Assembly: GCA_037447655.1 (NCBI GenBank) | Contig: JBBHKE010001275.1 | Coordinates: 1 to 64,000, forward strand | DNA from: Zygnema cylindricum | Lineage: Eukaryota; Streptophyta; Zygnematophyceae; Zygnematales; Zygnemataceae | Direction: 5' to 3' | DNA: 64,000 nt | Shown: in pieces, positions 1 through 10,666 of the stretch | Numbering within the stretch: position 1 is the stretch's first letter | Layout of the letters: each line of letters opens with the position of its first letter | Program-made: the position numbers and the translations under genes | The notes under the pieces: model-generated | Databases searched by the model: none | What the model saw: the letters and a program-made list of their open reading frames with translations, nothing else | What the model was told of the DNA's origin: nothing

Positions 1-508
1 GGCGCGACAAGGGTCCGAAAAAGACAGTTTCGAGTGTTTAAGAACAGGATACGACTTGAAATAAATATTTCGCAAAAATCGGACGGTCAAATTTGCTGCA
101 AGGCGACAGAATTTTTCGGCGCGCCAATGTCTGCGATCGCTATCTGTCTAAATGTCAGTCAGCGTTTTGGACGTATTTGGAAATGTTATGACTTGTGGAA
201 AAACGACATGTTAATAAATTTGCCGGGCGGTCGCAATCTGTAAAAAAATATGATTTGTACGGAATTGGCATGAGAGGTGTAATGCGCAACGACGATTTGT
301 CCACGTGGCAAAGAAATGTACTTAATTGCATCTGTCAGATTGGCAAAATATTGCCGAAAGGACTCCGCTACATCGGACTACACCCGTCTACTGCTAATAG
401 AGCTGATATTTTTTTGCGCCACCTAAAACATCTTTTTTTCGTGCACACTTTTGAGGTTGTTGATCTGAAGGTTGCGATTGAAGAAAATGATCCGCACTTT
501 CCGAATGG
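1..508. other. Intergenic, no gene recognised
   Basis: Only short spurious reading frames are open here and none resembles a known protein. The sequence is AT-rich and probably old repeat, but I cannot assign it to a family. Confidence 0.4.
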
Positions 509-695
509 TACACCGCCAATCGCTATTAGCGTAGAAGTTTCTTTAGCGTGTATGAAAAACTACAGTGGTTTACGCTAATTAAGAATTTGAAAATTTCGAA
601 AAAAAACATACATTCTAATTGTTTAATAATTCTAATTTGGGTCTTTGAAAAAATAAATGTCGGTCGCAAACATGTTTACATTAAAATAAGTACCT
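509..695 (+). repeat. MITE family A, truncated copy (A1)
   Basis: It begins with the family A terminus TACACCGCCAATCGCTATTA and follows the left part of the full copies at 40706 and 41899 closely, including the stretch with TTTACGCTAATTAAGAATTTG and the GTCGGTCGCAAACATG motif. Similarity stops near 695, so about 370 bp and the right terminus of the roughly 562-bp element are missing. Confidence 0.8.
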
Positions 696-1447
696 GTACA
701 TTTTTTTACGAAATTGTACGCCGTCACTAAAAGATTCACACGTGCATGTCAAACTATTTTACCGCGGTTAAGCGTCGGCGCTACGCCGTAAAGCGTACAT
801 TTTTTGTCCAGTTGCGAGTTGCGTCATTTGTACGGTTGTAATGTTTACGCAACGCTTTTTGTATAAATAGTTGGTCGCTTGTCCGTTCTATCTCGATACT
901 GTACATTAATAAGGGTTCTTTGCGCTAATACTGTCGCGATGCTTTGTTTTATTAAAGTGAATTGATGCTAACATGTGTGTTAATTCTAAAATGGTTGCAC
1001 TCCCATCTGTATCTTCGGCTATTGACCAGTATTAGCGCTAATGTTATGATGTATTAGAGTAAACTCTTATTCTAAATTGGTCCAAAATGAACAATCTCGA
1101 CAACCACCTCGTCTCAGGCATATTGTGATATTCGCCCATGATTACACGTGGACCATTTTATATCCACGCAAACATTACGGCTCCAGCACGACGTGACACA
1201 AACCGCTTGCCATACCCGCCGCCATACCAAAATCGATCCGTACATACAATTAGCAGCAAGCAGTTACCATGGCTCTTTCATGAAAATCGTCCGTCGCCTA
1301 CCACGTGCATGCTCCCTCTCTCAAACTTGACACATTATTTGAAAGGTTCCCGAGTTGTCTGCGTCACTTATAATATTTTGATAATTCACCGACACGTAAA
1401 TTATTAATATTCAAAGTTTGAACATCGAAAGTTTTGAAAATGGTTAC
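696..1447. other. Intergenic, no gene recognised
   Basis: No coding signal. A TATA-box-like string (GTATAAATAG) lies near 860, but no open frame follows it, so I do not call a promoter. The copia-family LTR begins at 1448. Confidence 0.4.
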
Positions 1448-2579
1448 TGCAACTCAGGATCCTCCATAGGTCCTCAAAGTAGGCAGCTCGCATGAGGCCT
1501 CTAGGATAACCCTGACCCCTTTGTGTTTCAGCAAGAATAACTGCCACCTAAGCAAACAAAAACTGTGACTGCCTTCACCTCTGTGAAGGCAAGAATCCCC
1601 TGAGTCGATAGCAAAAAGAATCTATGAATTTGCTCCTCTGAGCAGTAAGTTATGGAGGGACTCCCCTGAGTCGATCGCAAAAAGAATCTCTGAATTTGCT
1701 CCTCTGAGCAGTAAGTTATGGAGGGTCAAAGTTGACCTTTTCTATAGAAGTTCTCTAGGAGAGAGGGACCTATCTACCAATATTTCCAAGTCCTATCTCT
1801 CTCTAAAACTCTATCTACTTATGTACGGCACCAATCATATTACACTGCCGTACACAAAAGTACAGCTGCCGGTGTACTTTCTGTACGAATATTGTACGAC
1901 ATGGCCTAAATGTCGACACATGTCATATCCGGATTCGGTCCCGTAATCCCCGGAGATGCCGCGATCAAATGTAATTTTTCCACGTGTCATCCGATGTGGA
2001 GATGACCACAAACCGCCGAGATTCTCTTCCGCGATCTCGACATTCTTCTCAGCCGACCGATTGAACACAGATTTCAATCGTAGCTGTCATAAATACTTGC
2101 GCGGTATTTGTTTCGTTTAAAAAAACAAATGCGCGGTACTCATTTTTTAACCAAACCGTAATCTGTAGTTTTACATAACTGAATCTATGTATCTTGTAAA
2201 CAGTTGCCGGTAAATGAATTATCCAACGTGGCATTATTTAAATAACTAACATACCATATAGCATGCAACTCTAGTCCTAGACTTAATGGATAAGTCTACC
2301 GACTACCGGCGGCTTATCGGACGGCAGGTACCAGGATCAAATCCTAGATGTGTCATTTTCCTTTTTAGTAAAGAAACTACCAATCCGTAAATCAACTAAT
2401 CTATTTCCCGTAAACCTCTGGAAAGCCTAGGTAGCCATGGCTCTAGCTTCCTCTCTAACTTTTAGTGAGTGCAACAAATGTGGGAGTTGAAGAGAGGAGT
2501 TAGAGGCAGATTGCCTCGGCTTCTTTTCAACATTACATTTTAGACTTAGAAAATACTAAAAGAACCATTAATTTCTACA
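1448..2579 (-). repeat. Copia-family LTR 1, with internal 66-bp duplication
   Basis: It has TG...CA ends (TGCAACTCAGG to TTTCTACA) and aligns along its length with the solo LTRs at 6923 and 10667. It is 1132 bp against 991 and 1056. Part of the difference is a 66-bp direct tandem duplication at about 1600-1731, containing GCTCCTCTGAGCAGTAAG twice. A polypurine tract next to its right end marks it as the 3' LTR of the minus-strand copia element. The flanking pentamers (GTTAC left, CTCCC right) do not match, as expected for an LTR still joined to internal sequence. Confidence 0.85.
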
Positions 2580-2591
2580 CTCCCTTTATTT
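2580..2591 (-). promoter_or_regulatory. Polypurine tract of the copia element
   Basis: On the minus strand AAATAAAGGGAG sits directly before the LTR start TGTAGAAATT. That is the usual place for the plus-strand DNA primer of an LTR retrotransposon, and it fixes LTR 1 as the 3' LTR. Confidence 0.7.
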
Positions 2592-2694
2592 TCTTGTCAC
2601 TTTTTAATTTCAGACCACACTTCTCCCTGCAAAAAATTAGCTTAGGGGAAGGTACAGGTTTGGTCATCATATCTGCTACCATCTCGCTATCTGG

Positions 2695-4378
2695 TCAGTA
2701 CTCGTAACTGATAATTTTGTTTTCTACTTTCTCTCTAACAAAGGTGAGTCTAATGTCCATGTGTTTGGCTTTAAAATGATGTTTAGGATTGGCAAAAATA
2801 GTGATTGCTGCCTGATTATCACAAAAAAAAAATTGCACACCACTCTTAAGGTAACCAAGCTCACCAAGCAAAGACTTGACCCACATCAATTCTTTTACAT
2901 CAGAGCAAGAGGCCATATACTGTGCCTCCATGGTGGACTGAGCAATAACCTTTTGTTTTTTGCTACTCCAATAGCAAGCCCCATCACCTACATATAATAC
3001 ATATCCAGAAGTACATCTCTTATCAGAGCATCACCATAACTAGCATCACTCCAAGTAGTGATGTTAGTATTCTCCCCACCCAAATGCAACCATAGATCCC
3101 TAGTTCCTATCAAATATCTAAGAACTCTCTTAGGTGCCTCCCAATCCTTCTTAGTGGGAGCATTTAGACTTCTACTCAGCACTCTAACAGCTGCAGCTAA
3201 ATCCGGTCGGGTAGAATTCATAAAATAGATTAGGCTTCCCACTACTTGCCTATAAGGAATAGTCTGCATGAACTTCTGTTCTTCAAGACTTAATTCCTCG
3301 TCTAAGACTATGACTCCTTCTTTCTCACTCCCCTTATATCTTTTTTTTTAACTCCATTGGAGTTGTGCAACTATTAGCTATATCCATCTGAAATTTTTCC
3401 AACATGTTCCCTATTGCTTCCTTTTGAGTCAATCTTATAATCTTTCTTTCTCGGTCTCTTTCTACGTGAATTCCCAAAATATATCTTGCCTCCCCCATAT
3501 CCTTCATTTCAAATCTCCCCTTAAGATCGGTTTTCGGTATATTAATTTTTTCCATTGATTTACTTAAAACAAGCAAATCATCAATATAAATTGCAATAAA
3601 TATAGCACCTTCCTCATCTTCAAAAACATAGATTCAGTGATCTGAGCTGATCCGGATATATCTTAGACCGGTAAGAAACTCATCAAGCTTCATATCCCAC
3701 TGTCGAGGCGCTTGTTTTAAACCATTAAAAGATTTAATCAGCCGGCATACCTTACTCTCCTCCCTTTCCTCCACAAATCCTTCGGGTTCTCGCATGAAGA
3801 TCTCCTCTTCCAATTCTCCATGCAAAAAGGTTGTCTTGGTAGTCTATCTGGTGCACCTCCATGTCTTCCACTGCTTCCGGACTGAGAAATATGCGGACGG
3901 AGGGAAATCTGACGACCGGGGCAAAGGTTTCCTGGTAGTCGATTCCTTCTTTCTATGTAAATCATTTTGCCACTAATCGGGCTTTGTAACGCTCAATGGT
4001 GTTATCCTGGCTCAGTTTTAATTTGAAAACCCACTTACAACCGATTGGTTTTCGGTTAGGTGGACATTCCACCAGCTCCCAAGTATCGGCTGCTATAATT
4101 GAGGCCATCTCCTCATTGATCGCTGTATTCCACCGGTTCCTTTCTGGACAAGTCATCGCCTCTGCATAAGTCTGTGGTTCATCTTGATGAGATAGTTTTA
4201 TTACCTTGTTATAAACCTGTTTTTCTTGCAATATTTTAATACTTATACTTCCCCCCTCAAAATCTGTGGTCGGAATAGATGGTTGTCGTGAGTTCTTTCG
4301 AACAATCTCGGCTTCTCCCTTGTCCTTTGATTTTGAATCAATTTCCACCACTTCTTCCGCTTCGAGTAGAGTTGTCAC
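2695..4378 (-). pseudogene. Copia reverse transcriptase and RNase H, broken
   Basis: The RT domain starts near 4240 with PIGCKWVFKLK and ERYKARLVAK (RVT_2 family), followed at once by stop codons near 3962. It resumes in other frames with YQETFAP-like sequence out of frame, then GFVEEREESKVCRLIKSFNG, GLKQAPRQW, the catalytic YIDD at about 3575-3590, and the KGRFEMKDMGEARYILGI block. RNase H follows: GSLIYFMNSTRPDL, SDASYGD, MEAQYMA, and FFCDNQAAI to the end at 2695. At least three frame changes separate these blocks. The motifs show reverse transcription of the element's RNA as the ancestral function; no intact polyprotein can be made. Confidence 0.85.
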
Positions 4379-4396
4379 TGGAGTTCCGCAGCCGAG

Positions 4397-5461
4397 TCAT
4401 TTTCGGTCTGATTTTGTACCTGCAAGAATGTCATCTTCTCTAAAACCTGGATAGTTAGGAAGCTCAAAGTCATCGGAATTTTCTGACTCAAATCTGATTT
4501 TTACTGACTTTGTATACTTGAAGGGATCCACAGACTTTCTTTCATCCATAACTACTAGATGTTTTACTAAAATTATATCTTCCCTTTTTAGATCATAAAC
4601 TCTATATCCTTTAACATCATCATCATATCCTAATAAGTCTCCCGGTTTTCCTTTAGGATCTAGCTTCGAATTAGACCAATCCATATCTAGATTGAATACT
4701 TTACTGTCAAAAACCTTTAAGTGAGAAATGTCTGGTTTTCCAGCCCCTCCATCTCTCATAAGGTGTGTGACTTTTTATAGCGGAAGTAAGAACTCTATTT
4801 TTGAGATAATTTGCACAATTCATTGCTTCGGCCCAAAACTTCTTTCCTATCGTTTTATCTGACAACATACTTCTAGCACTCTCACTCAGTGTTCTATTTA
4901 ATCTTTCAGCTACACCATTTTGCTCAGGATTTTGAGGAACTGTCTTTTGGTGTTGCACTCCATCTTCTCTCAAAAAATCCTCAAACTGGTTAGAGGTATA
5001 CTCTCCACCATTGTCACTCCTTACTCCCTTGATTGAGGTTTCATGGAGTTTTTCACTCCATGTTTTATATTGTTTAAAACATTTTGAGCCTTTGACTTAT
5101 TTTTCAAAAAATACACCCTGGAATACCGAGACCAATTATCGATGATAGTCATCATAAATCTCTTCCCCGGCACTCTGGCTGGCCCCGAAATATCTGTGTG
5201 TGCTAAATCTAGAATCTTTTCTCCCTTATAGGTGGCAGTTTTTGGGAAGGATAACCTATGTGCTTTACCTTGAGTACTTCCACTACAATCACTTAGATTC
5301 TCACTCTCACCGAACTGAATTCCTTCCACTACTCCCATCTTTTTCATCTCTCTTAACTTATCTAGATTCACATGCCTAAGCCTCTTATGCCACAACATTA
5401 TATCATGAACACCAGAATAATAAAGTTTCTTCTTTTCATTGCTTAAAATCAGCCTAAACAT
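4397..5461 (-). pseudogene. Copia integrase, broken
   Basis: GAG-pre-integrase sequence (MLWHKRLRHVNLDKLREMKK) is followed by the integrase core with HTDISGP (first Asp), TIIDNWSRYSRVYFL, then SDNGGEY (second Asp) and QNPEQNGVAERLNRTL (Glu). The C-terminal part ends with HLKVFDSKVF and LLGYDDDVKGYRVYD. A frameshift near 5045 separates the first core part from SDNGGEY, and another break lies near 4740. The DDE residues can all be seen, but in different frames. There is no zinc-finger HHCC cluster that I can confirm. Confidence 0.85.
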
Positions 5462-5643
5462 CCCATGGCTACCTTTTCAGTAGTAAAATAAACTTCCTCC
5501 TCAAAACTAGCAGTAAAGACTCCTTTCCTAGTGCTAGTATCAAAACCCTTATCATCTAATACAAACGTAGAGATGAGGTTTTTGATCAGCTCTGGAATAA
5601 ACAATACATCGAAGAATGTAACCATGGATGTCTTTCATTCTAC

Positions 5644-6871
5644 TTACACTTTTAGATCTACCATTCCTACAAGAGTAGTAGTGACTATCCTCCCATCCCC
5701 GTACTCTATCTCTACGGTGGGAATCTTTCTTATCTTAGTGAATAGGTGTTTATCTTTACACATGTGCATGGATGCACCTGAGTCTACAATCGAACCTGCT
5801 TCACCTTTCAATCCACCGAAAGCATATTTTTGCATTCGTGGAATTTCGACCTCGTTTTTCGCTTCCAACTCCTCATCCAATAGGAGTTCATCGTCCTCAT
5901 CCTTGGATTTCGCCTCATGTACTTGTGTCACAAGGGCCTTTTTCTTTCCTCACGGGGATCCACCGGTCTGCCCCTCCTTTAACCGCAGCTCGGTTAACTT
6001 AGTGCATTCAGCCTTATAGTCCCCGGGTTTTTTACAAAAATGGCACAAATCCTTGGGAGTCCTTGGTCCAAACTCCTCAGTCTGATTTTTCTGCTGCTCC
6101 CCTGGATAATTTCCAACCTGTTTGCTAGAATCATTGTTCCTCCAATCTTTCCCAGCTGCCAAAGCTTGCCCACTCTTTCCTCCCCTTCGGATCTCAATCG
6201 TATTCTCGTGAACGATAATCATCCCTACCACTGAATTCCAAATCCACCTTCAGTGCTCCAAGTCTTACACACGGTTGACTATGTTCTCGAACTCATAGAG
6301 TAACTTCATCAGTAAACAGTTAACTTTTTCCTTTTCGCTAAATAATTTTCCAACATTCCCCAGATCCATGAAAAGTGTAGCAAGCTTATTGCAAAAATCC
6401 AACATCTTCCCCCCTTTGTATACATACTCCTTAATTTTTTGATCAGCCAACTGTTGTTGCTAAATCATACCACTTCGGTACATCTCCATGAGAGCCACCC
6501 AAAGATCCGATGCCCTCTCTACCTGCAAATGGGGAGATGCAAGCCCTTGAGTAAGATGGCGGAGGATGAAATGCTTAGCCGCCATATTGTTGTAGTCCTT
6601 GGTATCAATATCATTCTCCTCGTTCCTTGGAATAGGTGACATGAATGTCAAACCGGTTGCTATTGGTGTGACCGTCTCCTTCTCTTTTCCTTTTTCCACC
6701 ACCTCCCCTTCATTTTTCTCCTCCGTTGAAGATGGGTCTACATTTCTAGTGAATCTGCCTCCTGTAAACCATCGCGGTATCCCAAGACTTAATAGAGGCC
6801 TCATTTGTCCACCTACTATTCCCCAAAATCGTTTCTCACATAGAGATTCTGTCATCATACTTTCCCAGTAG
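5644..6871 (-). pseudogene. Copia gag and protease, broken
   Basis: The gag part (6871 down to about 6265) has the UBN2-like pattern ending in HLQVERASDLWVALMEMY, then a stop and frame change near 6455. A CCHC knuckle (CHFCKKPGDYKAEC) lies near 6010-6055 in another frame. The protease has the aspartic active-site motif IVDSGASMHMC near 5775 and the copia-typical YGDGRIV. The first gag methionine cannot be fixed because the 5' end of the element is lost at the junction with transposon ORF1. Confidence 0.8.
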
Positions 6872-6872
6872 G

Positions 6873-8341
6873 AAATTCTGGACATCCCCCCGGATATCCC
6901 CGCTCATCCGAGGTGGCTTTTCTGTAACTCTGAGACCTCCATAGGTCCTCAGAGTAGGCAGCTCACATGAAGCCTATAGGATAACCCTGACCCCTTTGTG
7001 TTTCAGCAAGAATAATTTCCACCCTGGCAGACAAAAAATCTGACCACCCTCACCCTTGTGAAGGCAAGACTCCCTTAAGTCTATAGTAGAAAGAATCTCT
7101 GAATTTGCTCCCCTGAGCAGTAAGCTATGGAGGGTCAAAGTTGACATTTTGTACAAAAGCTCTCTGGGAGAGAGGGTCCAATCTATCAAATTTTTTCTAA
7201 GTCCTATCTCTTTCTAAAACTCTATCTACTGAAGTACGGCACCAATCATAATACTGTGGTCTACAGAAAGGTGCCGGTGTACTTTTTGTACAACCATTGT
7301 ACGACATAGCCGACAAGTCGACACATGTCATTTTTGGATTCGTTCCTGTAATCCCCGGAGATGTCGTAATCCAATTTGGTTGTGCCACGTGTCAATCGAT
7401 GTGACGTCAACCGCAAACCGGCGAAAAAATATTCCGCGATCTTGGCATGCTTCGCGATCGTCCGATTAAAGTGGATTTCAATCGTAGCCGTCATAAATAC
7501 ATGCCAAATATTTGTTTCGCCTTCGAAACAAAGTGCGTGGTATTTGTTTTTGATGCTCCGTACGCCGTACAATACAAAGTGTATCTATGTCCAAATATCC
7601 CGTTAAATGAAATAGCCTCCGTGTCAATACTTATTTAATTACCAAACGGTTGCCGACTATCGGCGGCTCTAACGGACGGCAGGTACCAAGTTCAAATCCC
7701 GGGTCCGTCAATTACAATTTTGGTAAATCTACCGATCTAATGTCTGTCCCTGTCTGGATAGCATAGGAGGCCATGGCTCTATCTCCCTCTCCAACTTTCA
7801 GTGACTGCGACCAGTGTGGGAGTTGGAGAGAGGAGTTAGAGGCAGACTGCCTTTGCTTCTTTTTTGCATTTTACAAAACCTAGAAAATACTAAAATAACC
7901 TTTAATTTCTACATTTTCATCGACGGTGACGAGCGAGGCTCGACGTTTGCCCACATACGACAATTCGATCCGGCGGATCCACGACATACGTGGATTGTTC
8001 ACGACAACCGCGGTTTTCGGGTGAATGTTCCCGCGTTATTGTGACTTCACCATCTGTGGGACCCCCGACTATACACCGTCCTCAAGTATTGTCGAAAAAC
8101 TCCCAAGGTAATGGCTCTCCGAGCGGCTCGTACCTCGGTTCTACATAAGTTCCGAAATCTTCGAGTGAGGCGACCCCGTCTATGCGAAATCCCAAGGGTT
8201 CGGCGTCCGATTAGCCCCCCTCCACTATCGACAGAAGATGATTGGCCACGAATAATTGAGGCACTCACTAACCAATTGGCAGCCCAACAAGAACACGTGA
8301 CGAGGCTCACACGAGAGTTGTCTCAAAAAAAATTGCGGTGA
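6873..8341 (+). pseudogene. Transposon ORF1, copy 1 (C-terminal part, split by an LTR)
   Basis: Removing the solo LTR and one TTTTC joins 6873-6922 to 7919 in frame. The joined frame gives EILDIPPDIPAHPRWLF then IDGDERGSTFAHIRQFDP, matching the minus-strand copy (EILDIHPNVPAHPTWLYI). A TGA at 8041 interrupts it. Past that stop the same frame continues to 8341 with a basic part (FRNLRVRRPRLCEIPRV) and a coiled-coil-like tail (NQLAAQQEHVTRLTRELSQ). About 280 N-terminal residues are missing. No known domain is recognised; function is unknown beyond its constant association with the transposase. Confidence 0.75.
6923..7913 (-). mobile_element. Solo copia-family LTR 2
   Basis: It is 991 bp with TG...CA ends (TGTAACTCTGAGACC to TTTCTACA), flanked by a perfect 5-bp direct repeat TTTTC (6918-6922 and 7914-7918). 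The duplication shows that it arose as its own insertion inside transposon ORF1, followed by LTR-LTR recombination, and is not the 5' LTR of the copia element to its left. Confidence 0.9.
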
Positions 8342-8459
8342 TCGGCATGTTTCTGCTTTCCGAATTTGTTCATTTATCTTTCTCTTTTTATTTTGTCGTC
8401 GCTAACCTACAAAGTAACATTGTTTTTTTTTATTATCTGTCGTGTTTGTTAAACATAGC

Positions 8460-8700
8460 AACGATAGCGCCTCGTCCGTAAAGCAGCGACCAATTTCTGT
8501 CGTCGGTGAACCATAACTCTCCCAAAATTATAATTTACAGCTAAACGTCAATACAACGACAACAAATGGTCGTCGCTAAAATTAGCGACAACATATTGTT
8601 GTCGCCTAATTCAGCGACGAGCAACAGTCAACGTTGGTTCAGCAACGAGGATTTGTCGTTGTTGAATTAGGCGACGACAAATCCTCGTTGTGAAACAATT
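8460..8700. repeat. CGACGA / TCGTCG motif array between ORF1 and transposase (copy 1)
   Basis: Repeated short words in both orientations: GTCGTCGCTAAAATTAGCGAC, TTCAGCGACGAG and GTCGTTGTTGAATTAGGCGACGAC. Many pair as inverted repeats. The same words fill the equivalent segment of copy 2 (22230-22400) and the flanks of both copies, so they belong to the transposon. They could be transposase binding sites; that is inference. Confidence 0.75.
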
Positions 8701-8770
8701 CATAAAATGTAATGGCTTTTATGTAGATTTTGAGTGACTAATTTTTGTTATTTCTTTACTACTATTGCAG

Positions 8771-10581
8771 AGTTCCAGAAGGCAAGGCGATGGTGGGTCG
8801 AAAGGGTGGCAGTACTTAAAAGGATAAGGGAAACTACTGTGACCTTATCTACTTCAAGTTTTGGAAGGAGGAGCGTGGCGGTAACGAAGGCGTTATCGGG
8901 AAGGGGTGGGAAAGAGCTACAATGGGTGACGAAGGTTCACAACGACTTAGTGGACGAATTTTTCCGATTCCAAAAGACGGGCATGAAAATGTCAACTATA
9001 ATTATGGGTAAAATGGCTAATTACATCATTGCCAAAATGAAAAAGAATAATGCGCCGGAATTTATCAACGGCAATGGTGAAGTGACCCACATTAGAATAA
9101 CTCGGCGTTGGATTCAACGCTTTTTCGAAAAGCATAGCATTGTCGCCCGAGCTCAAAAGGGCAAACTACAGTTAAGTCTGGAGAAGGAGGAATACATCGA
9201 GAGGACCGTGGCATATCACATGGGCGTATTAAAAAGAGGATTTCTATCGGGTAAGCCTCGTATTTTCCTTCCCTTTGTTGCTTCTTGTAATATAAAGTTT
9301 AATATGTAGTATCTTTTCCGTGCTTGTTGAGGGAAACGAGTGTGAAAAGGACATTTGTTGTCTTAGTAATCCCCTAACTTATTAAAGATGACTACAATGT
9401 AAACCAACAATGTTATTTTTTTCATTATACTTACTTGTGTTTTGTTTTGTTTTGTGTTTTTATATTTTTTTGGTGAATAATAGGTCAATTTAACGAGGAT
9501 TTGGTGGAGAACATGGACGAAACCCACTTAATTATAAATATGGACAACAAGAAAACTTTGGGCTTTCGCGGCGACGAGGTTGTAAGATACGCCGACGTTG
9601 CCGGTTGTGGAGAGTCCATGACATTGATGATACAACTCATGGGAGGAGTGAATGCACGGATCGAGTCTCCTATGATTATATTTACAAACCGCGGTTCAAA
9701 TAACCCGATAAAGGGCCTTGCCGACAATGTACCGCGTAAGTTTCATTATATTTGAATCTTTGAAATATTGTGCATCTTCGTTATTTTCCTATATTCTTTA
9801 CGTATTCCTCTCTATGAAAATATGAGTTTCCCCTCTCCCTCTCTCCCTCTCTCCGACGTAACTCACCCCCTCCACCTATCCTTTATTTTTTCTTATTGTA
9901 TGAGTTTGCTACCGAACCGCCACCAAAGGATGGAATGATAAAATCGTATTCCCGCAATGGATAGAAGACCCGAGGTCTAATCAAGGAGACCGCGAAGGAC
10001 GTGAAAAAATAATATTCCTCAACAATTGTGGCGGGCACAACAATTCTGAGGAGTTGAGCCGAGTATTACTCGCCAAGAGGACTATACTCCACTTTTTCCC
10101 TCTTTGCGCAACTCACGTTGTGCAACCCGCCGACTCCTTCGTCATTTCCAAAATTAAGGAGGTTTGGTCGCGGAAATGGGAGGATTGGAAAATGAACGAG
10201 ATCGAGAAGCATGTGTGGTCCCATCCGAGTGGCAAGGGCTGGTCCGGGAAGCTACTCGGGCCCGGGAAGGCTTTTTTCCTTAAGTTGGCTCGCGATTCAA
10301 TTCGCGAAGTCAACGCAATGAAGGACAATCAAGGGATGGGTTACGCACGTAAAGCTATAATTCAGTGCGGCTTGTCATTGAAGCACGGAAAATGGGAGGA
10401 GAAAATGGTCACCCTCGATTTACAAGTCATCATCATGAAATGGTGATGCCATTTCGAAGGCGATGAGGTGCCAATTCCTTCTACATTGGCACGAGAGGTC
10501 GACACTCGGGAGGATAAAGTCCTTGATGACGCGGAATGGATGAATGAAGATTTAGAGTCCTTTCATAGAGAAGTGGTTTAA
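8771..10581 (+). pseudogene. Pogo/Tc1-like DDE transposase, copy 1 (inactive)
   Basis: Exons at 8771-9250, 9484-9735 and about 9917-10581 are joined by GT-AG introns, all in phase 1. Exon 1 carries a CENP-B/Tc5-type helix-turn-helix: ELQWVTKVHNDLVDEFFRF, then ITRRWIQRFFEKHSIVARAQ. Exon 2 has the first catalytic Asp in ENMDETH. Exon 3 has the second site and QPADSF (third Asp). The second Asp is replaced by Asn (NNCGGHN, codon 10021-10023), where copy 2 has DNCGGHN. A TGA at 10444-10446 cuts off a C-terminal stretch that stays open in frame to 10581. The first exon opens with a splice acceptor, so an upstream exon is missing. Both defects argue against catalysis. Confidence 0.85.
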
Positions 10582-10666
10582 TTAGTGAAGTGGGAATGGG
10601 GGGTAGCATACAATTATAGAACTAGTGTTTTTGTGTTATTTTTTTTTAGTAGTTTTTTGTGGTTAG

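Larger units (their letters stand above)
1448..6871 (-). mobile_element. Degenerate Ty1/copia retrotransposon lacking its 5' LTR
   Basis: Reading on the minus strand, the order is gag, zinc knuckle, protease, integrase, reverse transcriptase, RNase H, polypurine tract, LTR. Integrase before RT is the copia order. The frame breaks repeatedly, so the element is dead. At about 6871 the gag side runs straight into ORF1 sequence of the DDE transposon, without a 5' LTR and without a recognisable primer-binding site. The LTR just to the right (6923-7913) has its own target duplication and is a separate insertion. Confidence 0.85.

Noticed and set aside
857-870. TATA-box-like GTATAAATAG as a promoter
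   Set aside because: No open frame or leader follows it; such strings are common in AT-rich DNA.
2310-2352. tRNA gene in the LTR
   Set aside because: There is a B-box-like word, but no acceptor or anticodon stem can be paired by eye; kept only as a low-interest observation.
6923-7913. Reading LTR 2 as the 5' LTR of the copia element
   Set aside because: It has its own perfect 5-bp duplication and is separated from gag by ORF1 sequence.
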